DNA of 64,000 bases from Bhargavaea sp. CC-171006. Lineage in GTDB: Bacteria > Bacillota > Bacilli > Bacillales_A > Planococcaceae. The DNA is taken from NCBI RefSeq assembly GCF_009761675.1, contig NZ_QUZH01000033.1, positions 124,001 through 188,000 of the forward strand. Reading direction: 5' to 3'. Position 1 is the stretch's first letter; each line of letters begins with the position of its first letter. The notes beneath the pieces were generated by a model. The model was not told the DNA's origin, made no database searches, and worked only from the letters and a program-made list of their open reading frames with translations. Positions 30,691 through 40,049 of this stretch are shown one piece after another. Position numbers and translations under genes: made by a program.

Positions 30691-33324
30691 ATGACCAAGC
30701 AGAAAGTGCTGCTCCTGGACGGGAACAGCCTGGCCTACCGAGCGTTTTTTGCATTGCCGCTCCTGACAAATGACCAGGGCGTGCATACCAATGCCGTTTA
30801 CGGCTTTGCAATGATGCTGGAGAAAATCCTGAAAGAAGAACAGCCGACCCATATGCTGGTCGCGTGGGACGCCGGAAAGACGACGTTCCGCCACAGCACC
30901 TATAAAGAATACAAAGGCGGCCGGCAGAAAACACCGCCCGAACTGTCCGAACAGTTCCCATACCTCCGCAAAATGCTTGATGCCTATAACATCAGGCAGT
31001 ATGAGCTGGAGTCCTTCGAGGCTGATGACATTATCGGCACATTGAGCCGGGAAGCTGCGGCAGACGGTGTGGAGACCGTCGTGATTACAGGTGACAAGGA
31101 TTTGACGCAGCTTGCGGATAAAGCCGTGACTGTACAGATCACCCGAAAAGGAATGACTGACATCGAGGCCTATACGCCGGAACATGTCATGGAGAAGTAC
31201 GGTCTGACCCCTGACCAGATTATTGACATGAAGGGCCTGATGGGTGATGCCTCCGATAATATTCCGGGGGTGCCCGGGGTAGGGGAAAAGACGGCCATCA
31301 AGCTGCTGAAACAGTTCGGTACAGTTGAGGGTGTCTACGAAGGCATTGACGGGGTCAGCGGTAAAAAGCTGAAGGAGAAGCTGGTCGAGAACGAGGAACT
31401 TGCCAAGATGAGCAAAACGCTCGCCACGATCAACACCGAATCCCCGATCGAAATCGGATTGGCAGACATCAGCTACCCGGGACCGGACATGGAGCAGGTC
31501 ATCCCGGTCTTTCGTGAGCTGAATTTCCGGACGCTTATCGAGAAGGCGGATGGAGCACAACCGGTCACAGAGACCGAGGAAGCGGAAGATATTGAATACA
31601 AGGTCGTCGAACAAGCGCCCGGTTCTCTTCTGAAGAGCGGGATTGCTTTCCATGTCGAGCTGTCCGATGAGCTATATCACACAGCGGACATTCTCGGCGT
31701 ATCGCTCTCCGATGGAGACGAGACCGTGTACATCCCGGCTGCCGGCCTGGAAGGGGACAAGCAGTTCGCGGATTGGCTGGCGGATGATTCGATGAAAAAA
31801 CTGACCGTCGACGCGAAAGCTTCTCTTGCGGCGCTTGCAAGGTTGGGGCTTGAAGCGGACGGAATCGTCTTTGACCTCCTGCTCGCGGCCTATATCGTCA
31901 ATCCTTCAGTGTCGCTGACCGATGCGTCTTCCGCAGCAAGGGAATTCGGTTTTTCAGGGGTTTCGGAAGACCAGGCGATCTATGGAAAAGGTGCCAAACG
32001 GGCGGTCCCTGACCAAGAAACTGTTGCGGAACATGCAAGCCGAAAGGCGCTAGCCGTACACCGGCTCCGCGAAACAGTGGAAGGACGCCTGAAGGAAAAT
32101 AAACAGTTCGAACTTTACAGGGAACTTGAGATACCGCTTGCGACAATTCTCGGACGCATGGAAGCCACAGGCGTGAAAACTGAACGGGGAATACTGGAAG
32201 AGATCGGGAAAGACCTCGCAGGAAAACTGGAAGCCATCGAGGAGCAGATTTATGCTTTGGCCGGACAGACATTCAACATCAATTCGACCAAGCAGCTTGG
32301 CGTGATCCTGTTCGAAGAGATGGAATTGCCGGTCATCAAAAAGACGAAGACAGGCTATTCCACTGCGGCGGATGTGCTGGAAAAGCTCCGGGGACGTCAT
32401 GAGATCATCGACCTGATCCTTGAATACCGACAGCTCGGAAAGCTTCAGTCCACTTATATCGAGGGGCTCCTTAAGGAGATTCATGAGGACGGCAAGATCC
32501 ATACGTATTATCAGCAGGCCCTCACCCAGACCGGAAGGCTGAGCTCCACCAGCCCGAATCTCCAGAACATCCCGGTGCGAATCGAGGAAGGCCGGAAAAT
32601 CCGCAAGGCATTCGTGCCTTCGGAACCGGGCTGGGTCATGTTCGCGGCGGACTATTCACAGATCGAACTCCGCGTGCTTGCCCATATGTCAGGTGATGAG
32701 AGGCTGATAGCCGCATTCCGGGAAGGGGCTGACATCCATACCCGAACTGCCGGTGATGTGTTCCACGTGGAAGCGCAGGATGTGACACCGGACATGCGCC
32801 GAGCGGCGAAAGCTGTCAATTTCGGAATCGTCTACGGCATCAGCGACTATGGCCTTTCGCAGAATCTGAACATTACGCGGAAAGAAGCAGCTGAATTCAT
32901 CGACCGCTATCTGGCCAGCTTCCCGGGTGTCAAGCAGTACATGGAAGATTCGGTTGCCGAAGCCAAGGAAAAGGGCTTTGTCTCCACACTCATGAACCGC
33001 AGACGCTATCTGCCGGATATCAACAGCCGGAATTTCAACCTCAGGAGCTTTGCTGAACGGACTGCGATGAACACACCGATCCAGGGAACCGCAGCCGATA
33101 TCATCAAGAAGGCGATGGTCGAGATGGATATGCGTCTCGAACAGGAAGGCCTGCAGGCACGCATGCTTCTTCAGGTGCATGACGAGCTGATTTTTGAGTG
33201 CCCGGAAGAAGAGCTTGGGAAGCTATCCGAGATTGTGCCGGATGTGATGGAGGCGGCCCTGGAGCTCGATGTGCCGCTCCTCGTGGAATCTGCTTCCGGT
33301 CCATCCTGGTACGATACGAAATAA
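30691..33324 (+). CDS. polA: DNA polymerase I
   Basis: Repair and Okazaki-processing polymerase of 877 residues (880 in B. subtilis). The N-terminal 5'-3' nuclease domain begins LLLDGNSLAYRAFFALP and holds VITGDKDLTQLAD. The middle 3'-5' exonuclease-like domain has lost its acidic residues (FHVELSDELYH at the first motif), as usual in Bacillales. Polymerase motifs are intact: A MFAADYSQIELRVLAHMSGD, B MRRAAKAVNFGIVYGISDYG, C LLQVHDELIFECP. ATG 30691 has GGAGGT upstream; another ATG five codons earlier is less well placed. Confidence 0.96.
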   Translation: MTKQKVLLLDGNSLAYRAFFALPLLTNDQGVHTNAVYGFAMMLEKILKEEQPTHMLVAWDAGKTTFRHSTYKEYKGGRQKTPPELSEQFPYLRKMLDAYNIRQYELESFEADDIIGTLSREAAADGVETVVITGDKDLTQLADKAVTVQITRKGMTDIEAYTPEHVMEKYGLTPDQIIDMKGLMGDASDNIPGVPGVGEKTAIKLLKQFGTVEGVYEGIDGVSGKKLKEKLVENEELAKMSKTLATINTESPIEIGLADISYPGPDMEQVIPVFRELNFRTLIEKADGAQPVTETEEAEDIEYKVVEQAPGSLLKSGIAFHVELSDELYHTADILGVSLSDGDETVYIPAAGLEGDKQFADWLADDSMKKLTVDAKASLAALARLGLEADGIVFDLLLAAYIVNPSVSLTDASSAAREFGFSGVSEDQAIYGKGAKRAVPDQETVAEHASRKALAVHRLRETVEGRLKENKQFELYRELEIPLATILGRMEATGVKTERGILEEIGKDLAGKLEAIEEQIYALAGQTFNINSTKQLGVILFEEMELPVIKKTKTGYSTAADVLEKLRGRHEIIDLILEYRQLGKLQSTYIEGLLKEIHEDGKIHTYYQQALTQTGRLSSTSPNLQNIPVRIEEGRKIRKAFVPSEPGWVMFAADYSQIELRVLAHMSGDERLIAAFREGADIHTRTAGDVFHVEAQDVTPDMRRAAKAVNFGIVYGISDYGLSQNLNITRKEAAEFIDRYLASFPGVKQYMEDSVAEAKEKGFVSTLMNRRRYLPDINSRNFNLRSFAERTAMNTPIQGTAADIIKKAMVEMDMRLEQEGLQARMLLQVHDELIFECPEEELGKLSEIVPDVMEAALELDVPLLVESASGPSWYDTK

Positions 33325-33371
33325 TACCGACTGGAAAAGAACCAATTCATTAATGAAAGAAGTTGAAACAC

Positions 33372-34244
33372 ATGCCGGAATTGCCGGAGGTAGAAGGGGT
33401 CGTGCGGTCGCTTTCACCGGCCGCGTCCGGACGGACAATCCGTGACATCACGGTTTCCGATACGATTATCCGGTCGAAATCCGAGGCGAAAGAAGCTATC
33501 CTGAAAAATAGTTCACCGGAAGAGTTCGCTGAAAAGATGCGCGGAATGACGATCATGGATGTCACCCGCCGGAGTAAATATATTTACTTTCACCTAGAGA
33601 AAAACGGAGAAAGACATCTGCTTGTCAGCCACCTCGGCATGTCGGGGGCGTGGTTCGCGGTCAACGACATCGATGAGGTGAAGGAGGAGAAGTTCCGCAG
33701 GCATATTCATGTCATCTTCAGAATGGAGGACGGCGGATTGCTTGCCTATGCAGATATCCGCCGTTTTGGTGAGCTGCGGCTGATCGGGGAGGAAAGCGAT
33801 CATCCGCCACTGCTCGCGATGGCGCCTGAGCCGTTTGATGAATCTGCCGCCGGGCATTTTCTGAGTTTGTCCAGGACGCCCAAATATGCCGGAAAACCGA
33901 TCAAAGAAACGATCATGGACGGAAAAGTCATTTCCGGCTGCGGGAATATCTACGCAACAGAAGCGCTTTTCAGGACCGGAATCCACCCGGGCAGGAAGAC
34001 GGGAAGAATCAGCATGGCCAGGCTTGAACGGTTGTTTGATGAGATTCGCCAGGTGCTTGGCGAAGCAATCGAAGCGGGCGGAAGCTCGATTTCGGATTAC
34101 CGGAACATCAACGGGGAAGCAGGCGGCATGCAGGACCGGTTGCGTATGTACGGGCGTAAAAACTGTCCCGGGTGCGGTGCGGAAACAAAACGGATGACGA
34201 TAGCCGGGCGTACCTCGGTCTATTGTCCAAAATGCCAGCATTGA
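33372..34244 (+). CDS. mutM: Formamidopyrimidine-DNA glycosylase
   Basis: Base-excision repair enzyme removing 8-oxoguanine and ring-opened purines; 290 residues. The start is fixed at ATG 33372, because the catalytic residue must be Pro right after Met (MPELPEVEGV). E3 and the lysine in SRRSKYIYF-type DVTRRSKYIYF are present. A C-terminal zinc finger has four Cys: CPGC and CPKC. The order polA-mutM-coaE is that of B. subtilis, but ytaF (a sporulation gene there between mutM and coaE) is missing. Confidence 0.95.
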   Translation: MPELPEVEGVVRSLSPAASGRTIRDITVSDTIIRSKSEAKEAILKNSSPEEFAEKMRGMTIMDVTRRSKYIYFHLEKNGERHLLVSHLGMSGAWFAVNDIDEVKEEKFRRHIHVIFRMEDGGLLAYADIRRFGELRLIGEESDHPPLLAMAPEPFDESAAGHFLSLSRTPKYAGKPIKETIMDGKVISGCGNIYATEALFRTGIHPGRKTGRISMARLERLFDEIRQVLGEAIEAGGSSISDYRNINGEAGGMQDRLRMYGRKNCPGCGAETKRMTIAGRTSVYCPKCQH

Positions 34245-34254
34245 AAGAGGTGTC

Positions 34255-34854
34255 ATGATGATTATCGGATTAACCGGAAGTATTGCGAGCGGAAAAAGCA
34301 CGGTCTCGAAAATGCTCGAGGAAAGAGGATTTCCGATTGTGGATGCGGACCGGGTCGCAAGAATCGTCGTCGAGCCCGGTCAGCCGGCACTCGAAAAGAT
34401 CCGGGAGGCGTTCGGAGACGAAGTGATCCTCGAAGACGGGACGATGGACAGGGCTGCAGTCGGAGACCGGATCTTCAACGATCCGGCTGAACGCAAGAAA
34501 TTGAATGACATCATGCATCCCGCAATCCGCCATGAAATGCTTAGCCAGCGCGACGCTCATTTTGACAGCGGGGCAAAGACCGTGGTGATGGATATCCCGC
34601 TACTGTTCGAAAGCAGGCTGCAGCACTTCGTCGATAAGATCCTTGTTGTATCCGTGACAGAGGAAACGCAGCTTCATCGGCTGATGGAGAGGAACGGTTT
34701 CAGTGAAAAGGAAGCAAGGGCGAGAATCAGTTCTCAATTGCCCATCTCTGAGAAAGAGCGGGAAGCGGATGCCGTCATCTACAACAACGGGACCAAAGAG
34801 GAGTCGGAAAAGCAGCTTGACCGGATTCTGGAGTCCTGGAACGCGGCTCCCTGA
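34255..34854 (+). CDS. coaE: Dephospho-CoA kinase
   Basis: Last step of coenzyme A synthesis, phosphorylating the ribose 3'-hydroxyl of dephospho-CoA; 199 residues. The P-loop is GLTGSIASGKSTV near the N-terminus; VDADRVARIVVEPG and MDIPLLFESRL are family-typical. AAAGAGGTG precedes a double ATG. It starts 10 bases after mutM and is probably cotranscribed with it. Confidence 0.95.
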   Translation: MMIIGLTGSIASGKSTVSKMLEERGFPIVDADRVARIVVEPGQPALEKIREAFGDEVILEDGTMDRAAVGDRIFNDPAERKKLNDIMHPAIRHEMLSQRDAHFDSGAKTVVMDIPLLFESRLQHFVDKILVVSVTEETQLHRLMERNGFSEKEARARISSQLPISEKEREADAVIYNNGTKEESEKQLDRILESWNAAP

Positions 34855-34981
34855 GTGTAAGACTTCTGAAAAATGGAACTTCACAGAACGGGATAAACGA
34901 GGGTGCATTTTTCATTCAATGTGATATACTAATTACGAGCAAAAGAAAAATGAGTATAACACAGTTACAGGAGGCCCCCTC

Positions 34982-36004
34982 ATGAATCCTTCCATCGCTA
35001 TTAACGGTTTCGGCCGGATCGGCCGTATGGTATTCCGCCAGGCAATCCTAGAAGACGGATTGAACATTGTCGCGGTCAACGCGAGTTACCCGCCGGAAAC
35101 ACTCGCCCATCTGCTTAAGTATGACACCATCCATGGCAAGTTCGAGGGAGACGTCCTGACAGAGGATGACGCACTCGTCGTCAACGGCAAACGGGTCCAA
35201 CTGATCGCTGAACGTGATCCTTCGAAGCTCCCTTGGAAAGAACTCGGTGTCGATATCGTCATCGAAGCGACCGGCAAGTTCAACTCCCGCGATAAAGCGG
35301 CCCTTCACCTTGAAGCCGGTGCGAAGAAAGTCATCCTGACTGCTCCTGGCAAGAACGAAGATGTCACCATTGTCATGGGGGTTAACGATGACCAGCTTGA
35401 TCTCGACCGTCATGATGTCATTTCCAACGCAAGCTGCACGACAAACTGCCTTGCGCCTGTTGCTAAAGTTTTGAATGATGAATTCGGCATCGACAGCGGC
35501 CTTATGACCACTGTTCATGCGTACACGAATGACCAGAACAACATCGACAATCCGCACAAGGACCTCCGACGCGCCCGTGCCGCTGCAGAGTCGATCATTC
35601 CGACGACGACAGGTGCAGCAAAAGCACTTTCCCTCGTACTGCCGGAGCTGAAAGGAAAGCTTCACGGCATGGCGCTTCGTGTGCCGACTCCAAACGTCTC
35701 GCTCGTAGACCTGGTGGTTGACCTGAACCGGGACGTGTCTGTCGAAGAAGTCAATGATGCGTTCATCCGTGCAGCAGAAGGCCCGCTCAAGGGAATTCTC
35801 GGATATACATCAGAACCGCTTGTTTCAAGTGACTTCAAGACAGATGCACATTCAGCTACAGTCGATGGGCTCACGACGATGATCATGGGAGACCGCAAAG
35901 TGAAAGTGCTTGCATGGTATGATAATGAATGGGGCTATTCCGCACGCGTTGTGGACCTCACCAAGAAAGTCGCTGCCGGAATCGGTGCAAAAGTCAACGC
36001 ATAA
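34982..36004 (+). CDS. gapB: Glyceraldehyde-3-phosphate dehydrogenase, GapB type
   Basis: Gluconeogenic, NADP-preferring GAPDH of 340 residues. The nucleotide fold is AINGFGRIGRMVFRQA; the catalytic cysteine is C152 in SNASCTTNCLAP; the histidine lies in TVHAYTNDQ. The GapB assignment rests on synteny (coaE-gapB-speD-nrdR) and on the absence of the acidic Asp-type NAD signature after the second strand (VNASYPPETLAH in place of VND). ACAGGAGG lies upstream. In B. subtilis it is repressed by CcpN under glycolytic conditions. Confidence 0.94.
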   Translation: MNPSIAINGFGRIGRMVFRQAILEDGLNIVAVNASYPPETLAHLLKYDTIHGKFEGDVLTEDDALVVNGKRVQLIAERDPSKLPWKELGVDIVIEATGKFNSRDKAALHLEAGAKKVILTAPGKNEDVTIVMGVNDDQLDLDRHDVISNASCTTNCLAPVAKVLNDEFGIDSGLMTTVHAYTNDQNNIDNPHKDLRRARAAAESIIPTTTGAAKALSLVLPELKGKLHGMALRVPTPNVSLVDLVVDLNRDVSVEEVNDAFIRAAEGPLKGILGYTSEPLVSSDFKTDAHSATVDGLTTMIMGDRKVKVLAWYDNEWGYSARVVDLTKKVAAGIGAKVNA

Positions 36005-36015
36005 TGAATGAACCT

Positions 36016-36048
36016 AAACCCGGGACTGTTCCCGGGTTTTTTTGTTTG
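36016..36048 (+). terminator. Terminator after gapB
   Basis: AAACCCGGGA / TCCCGGGTTT stem followed by a run of Ts. Confidence 0.93.
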
Positions 36049-36130
36049 ACGGTGCTTGGGTCGGCAGGCGTATGGAGAGTTAGTGAATCTGGATATTATT
36101 GGTCGGTTACCCTTCGTTTGAGATTAATAG

Positions 36131-36159
36131 TTGCGTTCAGGGGGGTACCGTCATATAAT
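36131..36159 (+). promoter_or_regulatory. Sigma-A promoter of speD
   Basis: TTGCGT (36131-36136), 17-base spacer, perfect TATAAT (36154-36159). It implies a leader of about 120 bases before the speD start. Confidence 0.75.
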
Positions 36160-36165
36160 TATCCC

Positions 36166-36280
36166 GTGAACCTCAAAGTTCACACTGGGCAGCTTAAAGG
36201 GTTAGGACCTCATCGGACTAACTTTCCCCCGTGGTTGCCCGTTTGCCGACAGCCGGCAATCACTTACTGAAGAAGGGGGG
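36166..36280 (+). promoter_or_regulatory. Candidate structured 5' leader (riboswitch-like) of speD
   Basis: The leader can fold into hairpin A (GTGAAC 36166-36171 / GTTCAC 36178-36183). A closing stem GGGCA (36187-36191) / TGCCC (36236-36240) encloses a hairpin GTTAG (36201-36205) / CTAAC (36218-36222). Hairpin C is TTGCCG (36243-36248) / CGGCAA (36254-36259). CCCCC at 36226-36230 is complementary to the GGGGGG ribosome site at 36275-36280, so alternative folding could hide the speD start. I do not recognise the class. Confidence 0.5.
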
Positions 36281-36287
36281 ACGAACC

Positions 36288-36671
36288 ATGGAAACAATGG
36301 GTCGTCATGTAATTGCTGAACTTTGGGAGTGCGAATTCGACAAGTTGAATGACATGCCGTATATCGAGCAGACATTTGTCGAAGCCGCATTGCGATCGGG
36401 TGCGGAAGTGCGTGAAGTCGCGTTCCACAAATTCGCACCGCAGGGAGTCAGCGGGGTCGTCATCATTTCGGAATCGCACCTTACGATCCACAGCTTTCCT
36501 GAGCACGGTTATGCAAGCATTGACGTGTACACTTGCGGAGACCTTGATCCGACCATTGCCGCTGGGTTTATCGCAGATGCACTCGGAGCCAAGAACCGCC
36601 AGATGACCGAGCTGCCACGGGGCATGGGTCCTGTTGCGGCGGGCAAAACAGCCGTAACCGTCATGGCCTGA
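36288..36671 (+). CDS. speD: S-adenosylmethionine decarboxylase proenzyme
   Basis: Pyruvoyl-dependent enzyme producing decarboxylated SAM for spermidine synthesis; 127 residues, like B. subtilis SpeD. Self-cleavage is expected between E62 and S63 in [16 protein letters not shown], turning S63 into the pyruvoyl group. H68 and C83 (YTCGD) complete the site. ATG 36288 follows AAGGGGGG. The frame is open for 19 codons upstream, but this part lies in the structured leader. Confidence 0.95.
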   Translation: METMGRHVIAELWECEFDKLNDMPYIEQTFVEAALRSGAEVREVAFHKFAPQGVSGVVIISESHLTIHSFPEHGYASIDVYTCGDLDPTIAAGFIADALGAKNRQMTELPRGMGPVAAGKTAVTVMA

Positions 36672-36696
36672 TACCGTTTATGATTTTGGACATTTA

Positions 36697-36726
36697 AAGC
36701 AGAGGCAGCAGCTTCTGCTTTTTTAT
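36697..36726 (+). terminator. Terminator after speD
   Basis: AAGCAGA / TCTGCTT stem with a long T run. Confidence 0.75.
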
Positions 36727-36760
36727 ATTTTGGAGCAGTTTCCGTAACGGCAGAATCCCG

Positions 36761-36789
36761 TTTAGCCGTCCGGTGAACTCTGCTATAAT
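36761..36789 (+). promoter_or_regulatory. Probable sigma-A promoter of nrdR-dnaB-dnaI
   Basis: TTTAGC (36761-36766), 17-base spacer, perfect TATAAT (36784-36789), about 75 bases before nrdR. Confidence 0.6.
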
Positions 36790-36863
36790 GGAATGAATGG
36801 ATCTTTACTGTTCATATGAAATGACGGGAAGATCACGAACTTATTCAGAAAGCGGGGATGCCG

Positions 36864-37325
36864 ATGAAGTGCCCGGCTTGTCAGCATAACGGGACGCGAG
36901 TCGTCGATTCCCGGCCGGTGGACGAAAGCAAGGCGATCCGGCGACGCAGGGAATGCGAGGATTGCGGATACCGGTTTACAACGTTTGAAAAAGTCGAGGA
37001 GATGCCGCTGATCGTCGTGAAAAAAGACGGTTCCCGGGAAGAGTTTAGCCGCGAGAAAGTATTGCGCGGACTGATCCGGGCCTGCGAAAAGCGGCCGGTC
37101 CCGCTCGATGTCCTTGAGGAGATCGTCTTCTCGATCGAGAAGGAGCTCCGGCGTCAGGGCAATGCCGAAGTCAAGTCCGAGGATGTCGGGGAGATGGTGA
37201 TGGAGCGGCTTGTCGAAATCGATGACGTCGCCTATGTACGGTTTGCCTCCGTCTACCGTCAGTTCAAGGATATCAATGTCTTCATCGACGAACTGAAGGA
37301 CCTCCTGAAAAAAGAAGATGAATGA
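36864..37325 (+). CDS. nrdR: Transcriptional repressor NrdR
   Basis: Repressor of ribonucleotide reductase genes (153 residues). The N-terminal zinc ribbon has C3, C6, C31 and C34. It is followed by an ATP-cone domain (about 47-137) that senses ATP/dATP, with [19 protein letters not shown]. The start at 36864 gives the standard MKCPxC N-terminus and suits the GCGGGG site; an ATG two codons earlier is possible. dnaB follows 28 bases downstream, as in B. subtilis. Confidence 0.95.
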   Translation: MKCPACQHNGTRVVDSRPVDESKAIRRRRECEDCGYRFTTFEKVEEMPLIVVKKDGSREEFSREKVLRGLIRACEKRPVPLDVLEEIVFSIEKELRRQGNAEVKSEDVGEMVMERLVEIDDVAYVRFASVYRQFKDINVFIDELKDLLKKEDE

Positions 37326-37353
37326 TTGACCCGCGGAAAGAAAGGATGGGAAT

Positions 37354-38724
37354 ATGAATCCGCTCTACAAAGAATTGCAGCCGTCGGATGCGTATTGTGT
37401 CCGTCTTCCTTATCCCTTTTCCGACTTTGACCGCCAGATTCTGACCGCACTCTACCAGCCGCTTATCGGGCACGGAGCGATGGCGGTCTTCTTTGCCCTT
37501 TGGGGGGAAGCCGAACGGGAAGGGACCGTAGAGTCCACCCATTATCATCTCCTCAACCTTCTTGACATGCCGATCGGTACACTGTTTGATGCCAGGCTAT
37601 CACTGGAGGGGATCGGGCTGCTCAAGACTTACCGGAAAAATGAGGGGGAGGCGCGCAACTTTCTCTACGAACTCAAGCCGCCTCTGGACCCGGACACATT
37701 TTTCCATGATCCGATCTTGTCGATGTTCCTGTTCGGCAAGGTGGGAGCACAGACATACAAGCGTCTGCGTGGCCGTTTTCTGAACCCGCCGGTTCCGGAA
37801 GGCTATGAAGAGGTGTCCAGGTCATTCCCTGAAGTGTACAAGTCCGTCAAGGCGGGTGCCATGGAGGAAGATGCCGATACATACGAATCTGATCAGCGGG
37901 CCCCCAAGCTCGCCTTCACCGGCTATCCGTTTGATTTCCCTCTCATGATGGAAGGGCTGTCTGCTCAGCTGGTGCCGAGAAAGGCGTTTACCCCTGCGGT
38001 AAAAGAAATGATTGTACGAATCGCCTTCCTGTATGGCCTATCGCCGGTCGATATGCAGCAAGTCGTCCTTCTGGCGATCGATGCCGACGGCAATCTGACG
38101 GAAGATCGGCTGAAGCGGGCTGCTGCCGACTATTACAAGTTGTCCAGATCGAACACAGCCCCGAAAATCACAAAAATTATGGCTTCGCCGGAAAAGGCGG
38201 CAGCTTCCGAAGAACCGAAGACCAAGGAAGATGAACTGGTCCTTTATCTGGAAACCTGTTCGCCGGTCGAGATGCTGAAAGACATCAACGGAGGGCGTGA
38301 GCCGATGCAGGTGGATGTGAAACTCGCCCAAAAGCTCGTGCTGGAGCATAATCTTCCGTCCGGTGTGGTCAATGTGCTGCTTCAGTACGTATGGCTCAGG
38401 AACGACGGGAAACTGACAAACAACTACGTTGAACGGATCGCCTCCCACTGGATGGCGAAAAAAGTCGATAATGTAAAGTCCGCGCTCGAGCTGGCCCGGA
38501 CAGAGCATGACAAGTATATGAAGTGGAAGCAGGAGGGCGGCGGAACCCAGAGGTCCCGGAAGCCGGGTGCCAAAACCGAAGCCGTACCTGATTGGTTTTA
38601 CCGGAAAGACCATAAACCCGAGGGCGAAAAAGAGCCTCGGCCAGAGGAGAAGGATCCGGATGTCGAGGCAAGGAGGATCCGCCTCATGGAGAAATTCGGC
38701 ATGACGAAAGGCGGTGTCAACTGA
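37354..38724 (+). CDS. dnaB: Replication initiation/membrane attachment protein DnaB
   Basis: Firmicute primosome protein (456 residues), not the helicase: with DnaD and DnaI it loads the replicative helicase at oriC. An N-terminal DnaB/DnaD-type winged-helix region is followed by two DnaB_2 domains; the second includes NLPSGVVNVLLQYVWLRNDGKL and YVERIASHWMAKKVDNV. A charged, disordered tail (about 395-440) precedes a final conserved helix RRIRLMEKFGM. AAAGAAAGGA lies upstream of the ATG. dnaI follows immediately. Confidence 0.93.
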   Translation: MNPLYKELQPSDAYCVRLPYPFSDFDRQILTALYQPLIGHGAMAVFFALWGEAEREGTVESTHYHLLNLLDMPIGTLFDARLSLEGIGLLKTYRKNEGEARNFLYELKPPLDPDTFFHDPILSMFLFGKVGAQTYKRLRGRFLNPPVPEGYEEVSRSFPEVYKSVKAGAMEEDADTYESDQRAPKLAFTGYPFDFPLMMEGLSAQLVPRKAFTPAVKEMIVRIAFLYGLSPVDMQQVVLLAIDADGNLTEDRLKRAAADYYKLSRSNTAPKITKIMASPEKAAASEEPKTKEDELVLYLETCSPVEMLKDINGGREPMQVDVKLAQKLVLEHNLPSGVVNVLLQYVWLRNDGKLTNNYVERIASHWMAKKVDNVKSALELARTEHDKYMKWKQEGGGTQRSRKPGAKTEAVPDWFYRKDHKPEGEKEPRPEEKDPDVEARRIRLMEKFGMTKGGVN

Positions 38725-38725
38725 G

Positions 38726-39673
38726 ATGGAACCGATCCGGGACACACTAAAGCGAATTGTCAATGCACCGACATTCGCGGAACGATATTCTGAGATGCGC
38801 TCGGAGGTCCTGAACCATCCAGGCGTACAGTCATTCCTCGAAGCACACGCCGGGGAAGTGGACAAGGCGATGGTCGACCGCGGGCTAGGGAAGCTGTATG
38901 AATACACCTCACAGTCCCATGATTGCGGAAAGTGCGAAAGTCTTGAATCATGCATCAATATGATGAAGGGCTATGAACCGAAGCTGGTGATTGAGCGCGG
39001 TTCGATCGGCGTCGACTATGTGATGTGCAAGAGGAAGACTGCGGAGACGGAACGCCGCCGGGTGTCTTCCATGGTCCAAAGCATGCATATGCCGAAGGAC
39101 ATGCTTAACCTGGATATACGTGACTTTGATATTACCAAGGGAGAAAGCCGGCTGGCTGCAGTGGAGCTCGTGTTGGAATTCCTTGATAAATTTGACCGGA
39201 CGGGTGAACTTCCCCCGCAAGGGATCTACATTCACGGCCCGTTCGGAACTGGGAAGTCCTACCTCCTCGGAGCGGTCGCGGGCGAACTGGCCAAGCGCCA
39301 TGTGCCGTCTGTTCTGGTTTTTGTTCCTGAGTTCCTCCGCGAGCTGAAGCAGTCAATCCAGGATCAGTCACTGAACGAGAAAATCGACTTCGTCAAACGG
39401 GCTCCGGTCCTCATGCTCGATGATCTTGGTGCGGAGACGCTGACTGCCTGGACGCGTGACGAGGTATTGGCAACCATCCTCCATCACCGGATGGCGGAAA
39501 AGCTTCCGACATTCTTCACGTCGAACTTTGACTATAAGGAAATGGAAACCCACCTGACCTATACGCAGCGAGGGGACAAGGAAGTCGTCAAAGCGGGGCG
39601 CATCATGGAGCGGATCCGGGCAATGACCGTACCGGTCCGTCTTGACGGAGAAAATCGGCGCGACCGCAACTGA
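38726..39673 (+). CDS. dnaI: Primosomal helicase loader DnaI
   Basis: AAA+ ATPase of 315 residues that loads the replicative helicase. The N-terminal helicase-binding part has a Cys cluster (CGKCESLESC). Walker A is HGPFGTGKSYLLGA (about 171-184) and Walker B is VLMLDDLGAE; sensor 1 TFFTSNFDYKEME and an arginine-finger region MERIRAMTVPVRL follow. ATG 38726 begins two bases after the dnaB stop, with AAAGGCGG upstream; a GTG four codons earlier overlaps that site. No ytxC follows (present in B. subtilis before thrS). Confidence 0.94.
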   Translation: MEPIRDTLKRIVNAPTFAERYSEMRSEVLNHPGVQSFLEAHAGEVDKAMVDRGLGKLYEYTSQSHDCGKCESLESCINMMKGYEPKLVIERGSIGVDYVMCKRKTAETERRRVSSMVQSMHMPKDMLNLDIRDFDITKGESRLAAVELVLEFLDKFDRTGELPPQGIYIHGPFGTGKSYLLGAVAGELAKRHVPSVLVFVPEFLRELKQSIQDQSLNEKIDFVKRAPVLMLDDLGAETLTAWTRDEVLATILHHRMAEKLPTFFTSNFDYKEMETHLTYTQRGDKEVVKAGRIMERIRAMTVPVRLDGENRRDRN

Positions 39674-39707
39674 AGGAATGTCTCTCAATGAGTTAGGGTA
39701 AACGCGG

Positions 39708-39736
39708 TTGCAAATTTTTCGGTTTTTTCGTATGAT
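39708..39736 (+). promoter_or_regulatory. Sigma-A promoter of thrS
   Basis: TTGCAA (39708-39713), 17-base spacer, TATGAT (39731-39736), directly before the T-box leader. Confidence 0.75.
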
Positions 39737-39754
39737 GAGTTCAATACTTCTTCC

Positions 39755-40016
39755 AAATGCAATGACGGGGACAACGAACGGTTGTCCGGCCAGACAGAGA
39801 ACGGGGCCTTAGGCTGAGAGCCCCCGATGGCGCGGCATCGGATCGACCACCCCAGAGCAGCGAAGGTGAACCCCGGATAAACCGTGGATTAGCCTGAGCC
39901 GGCCTCCGGTCCGTTATCCGATGCAGAGCTTCTCCGGCATGGTCGTTCATTGCCGGCAGGAAGAAGGGTGGAACCGCGAGCAAGCCTCGTCCCTTTTTGG
40001 GACGGGGCTTTTTTGC
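39755..40016 (+). promoter_or_regulatory. T-box leader of thrS (Thr, ACC specifier)
   Basis: Uncharged-tRNA-sensing leader. The near-invariant T-box AGGGTGGAACCGCG lies at 39965-39978. The intrinsic terminator is AGCCTCGTCCC (39983-39993) / GGGACGGGGCT followed by TTTTTT. Stem I runs from GACGGGGAC (about 39764) to CCACCCCAGAGC; the specifier pattern ATCG-ACC-A-CCCC places a threonine codon ACC at 39846-39848, matching the downstream threonyl-tRNA synthetase. Uncharged tRNA-Thr should favour the antiterminator. Confidence 0.93.
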
Positions 40017-40049
40017 GTATTTTTGGAAGAACGAAAGGAGCCTATTGGC

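Noticed and set aside
30619..31653. 344-codon minus-strand frame
   Set aside because: Antisense to the nuclease domain of polA; no recognisable domain.
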